From NCBI GenBank assembly GCA_016931115.1, contig JAFGFM010000192.1:1-46850 (forward strand): a stretch of DNA of 46,850 nt. The letters run 5' to 3'. Made by a program: the position numbers and the translations under genes. The stretch is from Deltaproteobacteria bacterium (GTDB taxonomy: Bacteria > Desulfobacterota > DSM-4660 > Desulfatiglandales > HGW-15). How positions within the stretch are numbered: position 1 is the first letter of the stretch; the number at the start of each line of letters is the position of its first letter. Below are positions 25,766 to 35,565 of the stretch, one piece after another. The notes beneath the pieces were generated by a model. It searched no databases and was not told the origin of the DNA. It saw only the letters and a program-made list of their open reading frames with translations.

Positions 25766-26046
25766 CGCTTGATCATTTCCCCCTAATAACCTAAAGCCTG
25801 CTACCCTGGCCCGGCATTTTATCCCGCCATAGTTTTTAACGAAGGCTGAAGCCTCGGCGGCGACGGCAGACTTCTTTCAGCCTTGAGCTTCCAGCTTTGA
25901 GCTCTTATATTTGTTCATTGATCATTGATTATTGATCATTGTTCACTGATACTATCTTGACCAATATACTTTCATAATATAAAGATAACGCTTCAAGCAT
26001 TTCAGAAAGATCATCAATCAGAATAGAATATCAAGGGAGGCACGCA
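25766..26046. other. Intergenic region with simple repeats
   Basis: No gene is visible. Near 25835-25875 is GAAGGCTGAAGCCTCGGCGG, with partial dyad symmetry. At 25913-25955 the word TTGATCATTGATTATTGATC is part of a degenerate tandem repeat of CATTGAT-like units. GGGAGG at 26035-26040 is the ribosome site of the next gene. Confidence 0.45.
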
Positions 26047-27081
26047 ATGAAGGAGGAGCAAAAAGGAGAACTGATCCTCTATCAATCTGAAGATAAAATA
26101 ACCAAAATAGAAGTCCGCCTGGAAAATGATACCGTGTGGCTTACTCAGTCACAAATGGTTGATTTATTTCAATCCAGCAAGGCAAATGTCAGCGAGCATA
26201 TCAAGAATATTTTTAAAGAGGGGGAGTTGGAGAAAAAATCAGTTGTTCGGAATTTCCGAACAACTGCCACAGACGGCAAAAACTACAACATAGATCATTA
26301 CAATCTTGATATGATTATATCACTTGGATACCGAATAAAATCATCTATTGCTACCCGTTTCAGACAGTGGGCTACTGATCGCCTGAAGGAGTATATTGTC
26401 AAGGGTTTCACTATGGATGATGACCGCCTTAAAGGCGCTGGCGGTGGTAATTACTGGAAAGAGCTTTTAGATCGAATTCGTGATATCCGCAGCAGCGAAA
26501 AGGTATTATACCGCCAGGTACTTGATCTTTATGCCACAAGTATTGATTATGATCCGAACACAGAAGAATCAACCCTGTTTTTCAAGACTGTTCAAAACAA
26601 ACTTCATTATGCGGTGAATAAACAAACAGCAGCTGAAACAATCTATTCACGCGCTGATGCTGAAAAAGATTTTATGGGGCTAACGACTTTTGCTGGTGAT
26701 ATCCCAATAAAATCAGAAATAAAGATCGCCAAAAATTACCTTGATGAAGATGAATTGTTTCGTCTTAATCGTATGGTATCGGCCTTTTTTGACCTTGCTG
26801 AAATGAGAGCCCGTGAACATGCCAGGATGCGAATGAAGGATTGGATAGCGGAACTTGATAGATTTACTGAAATGTATGGCAAGGGTATACTGCCGGACGC
26901 AGGCAAAATCAGCCATGATGATGCAATGGAAAAGGCTGAAAAAGAATACCGCAAATATCAGGTTAAAACTCTCTCTCCTGTGGAAAAAGCCTATTTGGAT
27001 ACCATTAGATCTGTGCAGAAAAAGGCTGAGAAGAAGGCAAAAGACGAGAACCAGCATAAAAAAACCAGTGAACAAATTTGA
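26047..27081 (+). CDS. RhuM-family (virulence RhuM) protein
   Basis: This 344-residue protein starts at an ATG with GGGAGG six bases upstream. The N-terminal ~100 residues are the diagnostic RhuM segment: VWLTQSQMVDLFQSSKANVS, EHIKNIFKEGELEKKSVVRN, YNIDHYNLDMIISLGYRIKS and FRQWATDRLKEYIVKGFTMD. It resembles phage antirepressor/Bro-type DNA-binding folds. The C-terminal half (TTFAGDIPIKSEIKIAKNYL, LNRMVSAFFDLAEMRAREHA) is the conserved second part of the family. The biochemical role is not established; homologues sit in pathogenicity islands and near restriction or toxin genes. It ends 19 bases before the macroglobulin start, yet shares no known function with it, and repeats flank its 5' side, so it looks like an acquired gene. 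Confidence 0.82.
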   Translation: MKEEQKGELILYQSEDKITKIEVRLENDTVWLTQSQMVDLFQSSKANVSEHIKNIFKEGELEKKSVVRNFRTTATDGKNYNIDHYNLDMIISLGYRIKSSIATRFRQWATDRLKEYIVKGFTMDDDRLKGAGGGNYWKELLDRIRDIRSSEKVLYRQVLDLYATSIDYDPNTEESTLFFKTVQNKLHYAVNKQTAAETIYSRADAEKDFMGLTTFAGDIPIKSEIKIAKNYLDEDELFRLNRMVSAFFDLAEMRAREHARMRMKDWIAELDRFTEMYGKGILPDAGKISHDDAMEKAEKEYRKYQVKTLSPVEKAYLDTIRSVQKKAEKKAKDENQHKKTSEQI

Positions 27082-27100
27082 AACAGGTACCGGAGGACTC

Positions 27101-30100
27101 ATGGCAAGAGTTATAAGGATTTTGTGCTTGATAATGTTAGTGGCTGCTCTCAGTTTCAATGTAATAAATGCTTCCGGTAATACAGACCCGGATAATAAAC
27201 CCAAGCCTCTTGAAATAGTAAGCATTACACCAAGCGGTGAGGATGTACCTGCTGCCAGGCAGATTACATTCAAGTTCAACAGGCCGGTTTTGCCTGTGGG
27301 CAGAATGGAGCGTGATGCCTCCGAAATGCCTATTGAAATAAAACCAGAAGTAAAAGGCCAGTGGCGATGGATTGATACCTCTACACTTGCTTTAATGCTG
27401 GATGAAGAGAACGCCCTTGCACCTGCTACACGTTATGAGATAACAATAAAACCAGGCATAAAGGCTGAAGAGGGAGCAACTCTTAAGAAAGCTATTAGTC
27501 ACACCTTTATTACCGAACGCCCAAAAGTCACCAATACACGGTTCAAGAGATGGGAAACGCCATATGTGCCAGTAATACAAATAACCTTTAATCAACCCGT
27601 TTCTAAGGAGGCTGTTGAAAAACAAATATTTTTAACAGTTAAGGGTCAGGGAAATATCCGAACTGCTATATTAGCAAAACCCGATCCTGTGAGTGATGAG
27701 ATATTGTTGACTGAACGAATCGAAGACGAGGAATTTGGTACCTATTCTGTAAAAAATATTTCAAATTATTTCAATAAAAGAATCAGTTCAGTTGTAAATG
27801 GTGTTCTTTACAGAATGGTATGGCTGGTTTATCCAAAATCTGATTTACCAGAGGTTAGTGAAATAGAATTCAAAATTGGCCCGGGATTAGAATCTGTCTC
27901 TGGCCCTGAGAAGGGCCAAGAGAATAGGACACTGTACTCTGTACCTGCCTTTCCAGCATTTTCATTCCTAGGCTTAAAGTGTACAGATAATAAAAGAAAA
28001 AGATTATTCATCAAAACTGGTAATGAACAGAGTCTGTGCAATTCTGAAGAAGAAATATCACTTGTTTTCTCGTCACCTGTTTACCATAAAGAGGTAATCG
28101 ATAAAATTATTATTAAACAGGTTAAACATGATAAGCAAATTAACCCTTATGGTCAGGTTTATGATAATTACAATTACTCCTATTTTCTTGGTAAAGAATC
28201 ATATGATGAATTTGAGGTAAAAATCCATGTCAAACTTGAACCCAATCAGGAGTATAGAGTTACAAGCATATCAAAAGACATTATTGATCCTTTTGGACGC
28301 ACTTTAGATAAGCCTATAGATATAAGCATGTCTACTGATCACCTTTCTCCTGACTATTTTTTCGATGATCCTGTTGTGCTTGAAAAATATTCTGATACAG
28401 ATATGCCATTCACTGTAACAAACCTGGATAGCCTGACATTTACATATGACAAAATTACACATAATGGTAAGGAGGATTCATTAAAGCAGGAAATTAAAAC
28501 CCCTAATGTCAAAGATATTAAAAAAGTAATTCCAGCCCGGATTCGTGAAATGTTAAATGGGCAATCTGGTGTTATTTATGGGAAGGTGACAACATCTCCC
28601 TATATAGACCCAGGCTACACTAAGCCAGAATTTTTATTAGCTCAGGTTACACCGTTTCATGTCCATCTAAAGAAAAGTTATTCCAGTATACTTGTATGGG
28701 TAACAGATATGAAGACAGGGAAACCTGTATCAGGGGCGAAGGTAGAAATTTATAAAGATAGTTTTTATAAAAATGAAACCATAGATTTAACAGCCAATCC
28801 ATCCATTCTTTCTGAAGGTTTTACAGATTCTGATGGAATAGTTATTTTCCCTGGAATGGGAAAGCTAAAGGTTGCATCAGATGAATTATTTGTAATGGTT
28901 ACAAAGGGAGATGATATTGCATTAATCCCTGGTTATTTTTTTAATGTTTATACCCCCTATGACTATTCTGAGAATATTTATCTTTGGGGTACAACGGCTC
29001 AGGGAGTCTATAAACCAGGAGACACTATTCAATATAAATATTATGTGCGGGATCAGGATAATATGGCATTTATACCTGCGCAAAAAAAAGGTTATGCCCT
29101 TAAGGTATATGACCCTGAAGATAAAATAGTCTTTGAGAAAAAAGACCTTGAATTATCTGATTTTGGTTCTTTACATGGGGAATTCAAATTGCCTGAAACC
29201 TGTTCTTCAGGCTTCTACAAGTTGATGCTTTCAGCTCCTTTTATTGAAAATGATATGCCTCAGGTAAAGGTCTTGGTAACTGATTTTTCAACTGCACCAT
29301 TCAAGGTGAAAACGGAAATAAATAAACAATATGTGCAGAAGGGTGATACATTTGAAGTGAATACAAATGCACAGTTACATGATGGAGGATCTTACTTGGA
29401 TGCATCTGCAAGGGTTACTGTGTTAATAAAAAGTTTTGGAAACCCAAGGTATTTCTTTCCAGATAGCAACGCATTAAATAACTTCAATTTTTTTACATCA
29501 GAAACATCGGGAAGATATTCTGAACAGGTATTAGATGAAGAAAAAGGCCTGCTTGATAAAGATGGTAACCTTAAAAACAGTTTTAAAATCACATCAGATA
29601 TTCTTTTTGGTGAACTTGTTATAGAAAGTGCAGTCAGTGACGATCGTGGCAAGTATGTAACCGCAAAGGCAGCGGCAAAATATTCTTCCAGAGATCATTT
29701 TGTGGGTATCAATTTTAATAAATGGGGCATAGAAAAAGGAGAGTCCTGTCCAGTAGATATAATTGTAGTTAATGCAACCGGTAATATGGTTTCTGGCATT
29801 CCAGTTAATATAAATATAGAGAGATTAGAGAAAATAGTACCGCAGGCTAAAAAAGGAGAGAATTCATATCGAGAGATTTGCAATGAAAAATGGAATCCTG
29901 TTTTGAGTTATGTACTAAAATCTGCTCAAAAGCCTGTTGAGTATTCATTCATTCCTAAAGAAACAGGTGAGTACCGAATAACTGCTTCAATAAAGGATTC
30001 AAAGGGGAGAGAACATAGATCAAGTGATACTATAAACATAGTAGAAAGAAGACCTGAACCAGTAAATAATAGGGAAGATAATGAAATTGAGATAATAGCT

Positions 30101-32971
30101 GACAAAAAAAATTATATGGTAGGTGAAACTGCAAAATATACTATAAAAAATCCATTTCCTGGTACTAATGCATTGATTACAATAGAACGAAATGGAGTTG
30201 TAAAGCACTGGGTTGAGAAATTTGAAACTGAAACCCCTGTTGTTGAAGTAAAAATTGAAAAAGATTTTTTCCCGGGATTTTATTTCTCTGCCTTAGTTAT
30301 GTCTCCAAGGACTGAGAAACCACTTGTAGGGAATAAAGACCCTGGAAAACCTGCATTTCGGATGGGCTATTTAAATACAACACTGGATGACAGATATAAA
30401 GAACTTGTTGTTGAGGTTAAGCCGGAAAAAGAATCATATAAACCAGGTGAATTAATAAAGGTAAATTTAAAAGCTTCATCCAAGTATAAAGAGAGTGAAA
30501 AGCCAGTTGAACTCGCTTTAGTGGTTATTAATGATGAAGTTTTCTCACTTATAAAAGATAGTAACAAATACTTTGATCCATATGAGGGGTTTTATTCCAG
30601 GTTCGGTCTTGGTGTTGATAATTTAAATTTATTGTCAGCTTTGATTGGTCGTCTACCCTTGGCCGAGTCAATTTTAGGTGAGGCATACGATAAAGCTGGT
30701 AATATCCCATTAGGTTCGGCACTTGGTCATGAAGTCGTTACAGATAGAGTTATTTTTGACTTACGCTCCAATTTTAAATTTGTTGCCTACTGGAACCCAT
30801 CTATTGTTGCAGATAAAGATGGAAAGGCGAGTATTGAGTTTGAGGCACCGGATAATCTTACTGGTTGGCGGATATTTGCAATGGCTGTTACTCCTACTGA
30901 CCAGATGGGATTAGGTGAGGGTAAATTTGCTGTTACAAAGGATACTGAGATACGACCTGTTATGCCTAACCAGGTAACAGAGGGTGATAGCTTTAAGGCT
31001 GGGTTCAGTATCATGAACCGGACCGATAAGACCAGAGAACTGACAGTTAATATTACAGCCGAAGGGGCTATTGAGACTGATCCGGGTAAGAATAATAAAG
31101 AGATCACACAAACCATTACTGCTGAACCTAATAAACGGAGCACTGTCTGGCTTCCTTTAAAGACAAAGAGTTCAGGTAAGATAAAATTCACAGCAAAGGG
31201 TGGAGACTCAACTGAACAGGATGGGCTTGTACATGAGCTTGAAGTGCGTAAAATGGTTAACCTTGAAACCTCTGCTACTTATGGAACTTCAATTGATAAG
31301 AAGGTAACTGAATTTATTAAATTTCCTTCGGATATAAGAACAGATGTGGGTAATGTTAAAGTATCCCTTTCACCTACAGTTATCGGAAATGTGGAAGGTG
31401 CATTCCAGTATATGCGTGATTACCCATATATATGCTGGGAGCAGAACCTTACAAAAGCGGTTATGGCATCTCATTATCAGAACCTGAAGAAATATATGCC
31501 TGCTGATTTTACATGGGAAGGCTCTGATAATCTGACCCAATCCATGCTGGATAAGGCAGCATCTTTCCAAGCACCTAACGGGGGTATGACATATTACACC
31601 CCTAATGATCAATATGCAGACCCATATTTAAGTGCATACACTGCTATTGCATTTTCATGGCTATCAGAAAGAGGCTACAAGATACCATCAGATGTGCATG
31701 AGAAACTTAATGGCTATTTGCTAAGCATGCTTAAAAAGGAACAAATCTCTGATTTCTATTCTAAAGGTATGGCATCCACTGTCAGGGCAGTTACTTTAAC
31801 TGCACTGGCCAAACAGGGTAAGATAGGTATTGATGACCTGAAACAGTATTATCCTCGTGTAAAGGATATGGACCTGTTCGGTAAAGCACATTTCTTAATA
31901 GCTACTATCAATATAAAGGGCACAGAGGATATGCAGAAAGAGGTTTTTAACATGATCCTCTCCCATTCTGACCAGACAGGCGGCAAATATGTATTCAGTG
32001 AGACACTTGATAGCGGTTATTCAAGGATATTAACATCATCCTTAAGGACAAACGCTGCCATATTGAGCAGCCTTATAGCCTATGGAAAGACAGAACAGGG
32101 TAAGGCCCTTGTTGGTGATATACCATTTAAGATAGTTCGTTACATAACCCAGACCAGAAAGCAGAATGGCAGGTGGGAAAACACCCAGGAGAACATCTTC
32201 TGTATGAATGCCCTAATTGAATTTAGTCAGGCATATGAAAACCAGAAACCAGATATGACCATCATTGCAAAGTTAGGCCAAGAGACTATGGGTAAAACAG
32301 AGTTCATGAATGTGCGTGATAAACCGGTTGAACTATCAAGACCGATTAAGGAAAATGACATTGGCAGGAAAACAGCCATAACAATAGAAAGAGAAGGTGA
32401 GGGGAGGTTATATTACAGTGCAGGTATGACCTATGCCCCTATTAAACCAAACAGAGAACCAGTAAATGCTGGTATAGATATAAAACGTGAGTATGCTGTT
32501 GAGCGTAATGGCGAATGGGTTCTTCTTAAGAGCCCAATGGAGATAAAGAGGGGAGAGCTTGTAAGGGTAGACCTGTTTGTTTCCATACCTGTTGCCAGGA
32601 ATTTTCTTGTGGTTAGTGACCCTGTACCCGGAGGGCTTGAACCGGTTAACAGCGACCTTGCTACATCATCAATTGTAGATGCAGACAAAGGAAACTACAA
32701 ACCTGCCGGAGGATCATGGTGGTTCCAGTATGGTGATTGGTTCTCATATGGCATATCCAGGTGGAGTTTCTATCACAGGGAGTTAAGACACCATGCTGCA
32801 ATATTCTACTCCGAATATCTCCCTGCTGGTAATTACCACCTCTCATACACAGCACAGGCAATAGCCTCAGGTGAGTTTACAGTAATACCTACCCATGCAG
32901 AAGAGATGTATGACCCAGATGTGTTTGGTAAATCAAGTGCGGGTATATTGAATGTGAAGATGGAGGAATAA
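27101..32971 (+). CDS. Secreted bacterial alpha-2-macroglobulin with thioester
   Basis: This is a 1956-residue protein. The open frame extends back to 26855 inside the RhuM gene, but the ATG at 27101 has GGAGG five bases upstream and begins a signal peptide (MARVIRILCLIMLVAALSF, cleavage near INASG), so it is chosen. Several macroglobulin-like β-domains follow (ITPSGEDVPAARQITFKFNR near the N-terminus; VWVTDMKTGKPVSGAKVEIY; YKPGDTIQYKYYVRDQDN), then the A2M signature FVAYWNPSIVADKDGKASIE and NLTGWRIFAMAVTPTDQMG. The thioester motif CWEQ is at residues 1445-1448, followed by the α/α thioester domain. Such proteins trap attacking proteases: cleavage of the bait exposes the thioester, which bonds covalently to the protease. 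The usual partner pbpC is absent. There is no lipobox, so it is probably periplasmic or secreted. An S46 peptidase and an OPT transporter lie downstream on the same strand. Confidence 0.92.
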   Translation: MARVIRILCLIMLVAALSFNVINASGNTDPDNKPKPLEIVSITPSGEDVPAARQITFKFNRPVLPVGRMERDASEMPIEIKPEVKGQWRWIDTSTLALMLDEENALAPATRYEITIKPGIKAEEGATLKKAISHTFITERPKVTNTRFKRWETPYVPVIQITFNQPVSKEAVEKQIFLTVKGQGNIRTAILAKPDPVSDEILLTERIEDEEFGTYSVKNISNYFNKRISSVVNGVLYRMVWLVYPKSDLPEVSEIEFKIGPGLESVSGPEKGQENRTLYSVPAFPAFSFLGLKCTDNKRKRLFIKTGNEQSLCNSEEEISLVFSSPVYHKEVIDKIIIKQVKHDKQINPYGQVYDNYNYSYFLGKESYDEFEVKIHVKLEPNQEYRVTSISKDIIDPFGRTLDKPIDISMSTDHLSPDYFFDDPVVLEKYSDTDMPFTVTNLDSLTFTYDKITHNGKEDSLKQEIKTPNVKDIKKVIPARIREMLNGQSGVIYGKVTTSPYIDPGYTKPEFLLAQVTPFHVHLKKSYSSILVWVTDMKTGKPVSGAKVEIYKDSFYKNETIDLTANPSILSEGFTDSDGIVIFPGMGKLKVASDELFVMVTKGDDIALIPGYFFNVYTPYDYSENIYLWGTTAQGVYKPGDTIQYKYYVRDQDNMAFIPAQKKGYALKVYDPEDKIVFEKKDLELSDFGSLHGEFKLPETCSSGFYKLMLSAPFIENDMPQVKVLVTDFSTAPFKVKTEINKQYVQKGDTFEVNTNAQLHDGGSYLDASARVTVLIKSFGNPRYFFPDSNALNNFNFFTSETSGRYSEQVLDEEKGLLDKDGNLKNSFKITSDILFGELVIESAVSDDRGKYVTAKAAAKYSSRDHFVGINFNKWGIEKGESCPVDIIVVNATGNMVSGIPVNINIERLEKIVPQAKKGENSYREICNEKWNPVLSYVLKSAQKPVEYSFIPKETGEYRITASIKDSKGREHRSSDTINIVERRPEPVNNREDNEIEIIADKKNYMVGETAKYTIKNPFPGTNALITIERNGVVKHWVEKFETETPVVEVKIEKDFFPGFYFSALVMSPRTEKPLVGNKDPGKPAFRMGYLNTTLDDRYKELVVEVKPEKESYKPGELIKVNLKASSKYKESEKPVELALVVINDEVFSLIKDSNKYFDPYEGFYSRFGLGVDNLNLLSALIGRLPLAESILGEAYDKAGNIPLGSALGHEVVTDRVIFDLRSNFKFVAYWNPSIVADKDGKASIEFEAPDNLTGWRIFAMAVTPTDQMGLGEGKFAVTKDTEIRPVMPNQVTEGDSFKAGFSIMNRTDKTRELTVNITAEGAIETDPGKNNKEITQTITAEPNKRSTVWLPLKTKSSGKIKFTAKGGDSTEQDGLVHELEVRKMVNLETSATYGTSIDKKVTEFIKFPSDIRTDVGNVKVSLSPTVIGNVEGAFQYMRDYPYICWEQNLTKAVMASHYQNLKKYMPADFTWEGSDNLTQSMLDKAASFQAPNGGMTYYTPNDQYADPYLSAYTAIAFSWLSERGYKIPSDVHEKLNGYLLSMLKKEQISDFYSKGMASTVRAVTLTALAKQGKIGIDDLKQYYPRVKDMDLFGKAHFLIATINIKGTEDMQKEVFNMILSHSDQTGGKYVFSETLDSGYSRILTSSLRTNAAILSSLIAYGKTEQGKALVGDIPFKIVRYITQTRKQNGRWENTQENIFCMNALIEFSQAYENQKPDMTIIAKLGQETMGKTEFMNVRDKPVELSRPIKENDIGRKTAITIEREGEGRLYYSAGMTYAPIKPNREPVNAGIDIKREYAVERNGEWVLLKSPMEIKRGELVRVDLFVSIPVARNFLVVSDPVPGGLEPVNSDLATSSIVDADKGNYKPAGGSWWFQYGDWFSYGISRWSFYHRELRHHAAIFYSEYLPAGNYHLSYTAQAIASGEFTVIPTHAEEMYDPDVFGKSSAGILNVKMEE

Positions 32972-32984
32972 TAAAGAGGTCGGG

Positions 32985-33130
32985 AGTCAGAATTCAGAAG
33001 TCAGAATTCAGGAGTCAGAATTCAGAAGTCAGAATTCAGAAGTCAGGAGACAGAGGTCAGGATACAGAAGTCAGGAGACAGGGGTCAGATGACAGGGGTT
33101 AGATGACAGAGGTCAGATGACAGAGGGAAG
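32985..33130 (+). repeat. Degenerate heptamer-based tandem repeat
   Basis: Units built from GTCAGAATTCAGAA, GTCAGGAGACAGA and GTCAGATGACAGAG recur about ten times, with steps of mostly 7 or 14 bases. It starts just after the macroglobulin stop and ends before the S46 peptidase gene. The region is purine-rich on the plus strand, lacks spacers of constant length and has no ORF. It is a probable slippage-prone spacer. Confidence 0.65.
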
Positions 33131-33241
33131 GCAGGAAATAGGAAATAGGAATACTGGGAAATCGATGCGGAGTATTCAGGTGTTACGTTACCAAGATCGT
33201 AGTAACTATAAAAGAATATAGCAGTAAATGAAGGAGATCAT

Positions 33242-35485
33242 ATGAAATCCGTCATTTTCTTGGTACTGCTGTTGGGTACCTGCTTAACATCATGTCAAAC
33301 AGCAGGAACAAAATCAGCAAAAGAGGTTTCACCTGTATCAATTCAAGACGAGGCAGTGTATGAACCAGGTGGCATGTGGATGCCACAGCAGATTGCAGGG
33401 CTTCACGCTGAAACCCTGAAAAAAATGGGGCTTGAGATAGACCCAGGGGTTTTTGCTGATCCGCTTGAGTTTCCGCTTAATGCAATTGTGCATCTGGGAG
33501 GATGTTCCGCCTCTTTTATTTCTCCTGAAGGACTGGTAATAACGAACTACCATTGTGTAAAGGGCTACCTGCAGTATAATTCATCCGAAGAGAACAATCT
33601 GTTACACACAGGATTCAAGGCGAACAATTGCAATGAAGAGGTATCAGCCGGACCGCTTGCGAGGGTTTATGTTACAACCGGGGTTACTGATGTAACAGAC
33701 CGTGTACTGACAAATATTGGCGATATCAGGGATGACCTGGAGAGATTTAACCTCATAGAAAAACGCACAAAAGAATTGATCAGGGAATTCGAGGATGCCA
33801 ATCCACATTCCCGATGTGATGTGGTTTCATTTTTTGGCGGTGGCAAATATTATGTTATCACACGCCTTGAAATCAAGGATGTCCGTCTGGTATATGCGCC
33901 TCACAGGGGTATTGGTGAGTTTGGGGGTGATATAGATAACTGGATGTGGCCCAGGCATACAGGCGATTTTTCTCTTCTGCGTGCATATGTTTCACCGGAT
34001 GGGACACCTTCTGAATACTCTTTAAAAAACATCCCTTATAAACCCAGGGCCTTTTTGAAGATAGCTAAAAAAGGATTTAAACCTGGGGATCTCGCCTTTG
34101 TGGTTGGATATCCCGGCAGTACCGAGCGGTTGACTACTGCTGTGGAAACAGAGTTTGATGTGGACTGGAACATGCCGTTTCGTTTAAAACTATATCAGGA
34201 ACTCATAGATGTGTTACATGAAACAGCAGGTGATGACGAAACATTAAATATCAAGGCAGCCGCAATGATATCCGGCCTTGAGAATACAAAGAAAAATTTT
34301 ACAGGGGTACTGGATGGTGTCAGAAAGAAAAATCTTGTTAAAGAAAAATATAATACTGAAAAGAGGCTTCAGGGATGGATAAATTCAGACAGGGATAGAA
34401 ATGCAAAATATGGAAACGTAATTGATGAGATAAGCCTGCTACTGAAAGATTTTTATCAAAATCGTGAGAAAGACCTTATGATACGCCAGACAGGCAGGGT
34501 TGCGATATTGAATTCTGCTGTGAATATTGTACGAATGGCAGAAGAGAGGGTGAAACCGGATCTCGAACGTGATCCCGAATATCAGGAGCGTAACTGGCAG
34601 CGTCTGGAACAAAACGAGATACAGATGCAGCAGACATACTCACGTGAATTAAGCATTGCAATACTGAAGCTACTGTTATCTGAAAGCGCTGCCTTTACAC
34701 AGAATGGCCGGTCCGGGATATTGACCGGCATATTTGGTAAATCAGATATTTCCGGACCGGAAATCGACAGTTTCATTAACGAGCTGTTCAGTAAAACCAG
34801 AATGGAAGATCTGGAATTTAGAAGGCATCTTTTTAAAAATGGTACTGTTGAGGAAATCAGGCAGAGTGATGACACTATAATAAAGCTGGGATTAGTTCTA
34901 AGCCCCATGCTTGAAGATATTAAGGAACGAGAAAAGCGTCTGTACGGGGCAATGGCACTGTTGCGGCCGCTCTATTTTGAGGCGCTGAGCAAATATAAGG
35001 CCGGAAATATCGCCCCTGATGCAAACAACACAATACGTGTTTCCTTTGGCACTGTGCGAGGTTTCAAACCAGACCAGGAGGCAGAAGAATACTATCCATT
35101 TACAAAGGTATGGGAAATGGTTGAGAAATGGGCAAAGAACCATGGTAAGCACCCCTTTGATGCACCTGATGCCATCATTGATGCGGTACAGCAGCGTGAG
35201 TATAAGGGTTATGTACCAGAATATATAGGCCAGGTCCCGGTAAATGTGTTGACTGATCTGGATATCACAGGCGGGAATTCAGGCTCAGCGACATTAAACA
35301 GTAAAGGTGAATTTGCAGGAATAGCATTTGACGGCAACATAGAAGGCGTTGCAAGTGACCTTGTATTTTTGCCTGAACTCACCAGGGCCATACATGTTGA
35401 TGTCCGATATATACTGTGGATACTTGATAAAGTCGAACATGCAAATTATCTAATTGATGAAATGGGGGCAAACGAAAAACAATAG
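33242..35485 (+). CDS. S46-family dipeptidyl-peptidase lipoprotein (DPP7-like)
   Basis: This 747-residue serine peptidase of family S46 removes N-terminal dipeptides from oligopeptides outside the cytoplasm. The N-terminus carries a lipobox-type signal (LLLGTCLTSC, lipidated Cys ~18). Catalytic residues are visible: His104 in EGLVITNYHCVKG, the Asp in GGDIDNWMWPRHTGDFSLL (family signature), and Ser680 in GGNSGSATLN. The residue 18 positions after the catalytic Ser, Gly in AFDGN, matches the Gly that gives DPP7 its preference for hydrophobic P1 residues; DPP11 has Arg there and prefers acidic residues. AAGGAG precedes the ATG. An OPT transporter follows after 80 bases, so dipeptides made here may be imported directly. 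Confidence 0.9.
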   Translation: MKSVIFLVLLLGTCLTSCQTAGTKSAKEVSPVSIQDEAVYEPGGMWMPQQIAGLHAETLKKMGLEIDPGVFADPLEFPLNAIVHLGGCSASFISPEGLVITNYHCVKGYLQYNSSEENNLLHTGFKANNCNEEVSAGPLARVYVTTGVTDVTDRVLTNIGDIRDDLERFNLIEKRTKELIREFEDANPHSRCDVVSFFGGGKYYVITRLEIKDVRLVYAPHRGIGEFGGDIDNWMWPRHTGDFSLLRAYVSPDGTPSEYSLKNIPYKPRAFLKIAKKGFKPGDLAFVVGYPGSTERLTTAVETEFDVDWNMPFRLKLYQELIDVLHETAGDDETLNIKAAAMISGLENTKKNFTGVLDGVRKKNLVKEKYNTEKRLQGWINSDRDRNAKYGNVIDEISLLLKDFYQNREKDLMIRQTGRVAILNSAVNIVRMAEERVKPDLERDPEYQERNWQRLEQNEIQMQQTYSRELSIAILKLLLSESAAFTQNGRSGILTGIFGKSDISGPEIDSFINELFSKTRMEDLEFRRHLFKNGTVEEIRQSDDTIIKLGLVLSPMLEDIKEREKRLYGAMALLRPLYFEALSKYKAGNIAPDANNTIRVSFGTVRGFKPDQEAEEYYPFTKVWEMVEKWAKNHGKHPFDAPDAIIDAVQQREYKGYVPEYIGQVPVNVLTDLDITGGNSGSATLNSKGEFAGIAFDGNIEGVASDLVFLPELTRAIHVDVRYILWILDKVEHANYLIDEMGANEKQ

Positions 35486-35565
35486 ATATATTGTGGAGTG
35501 ATAAGATGACAGATTAATAAATATTCAGATATCATCAGGGGAGTGTAATCACACAAGGAGTAAAA

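Noticed and set aside
26855-27100. N-terminal extension of the macroglobulin frame into the RhuM gene
   Set aside because: The ATG at 27101 has GGAGG and begins a signal peptide; the extension is Lys-rich out-of-frame translation of RhuM codons.
32985-33130. CRISPR-like array
   Set aside because: Units are 7-14 bases, degenerate and contiguous; there are no spacers of constant length and no cas genes.
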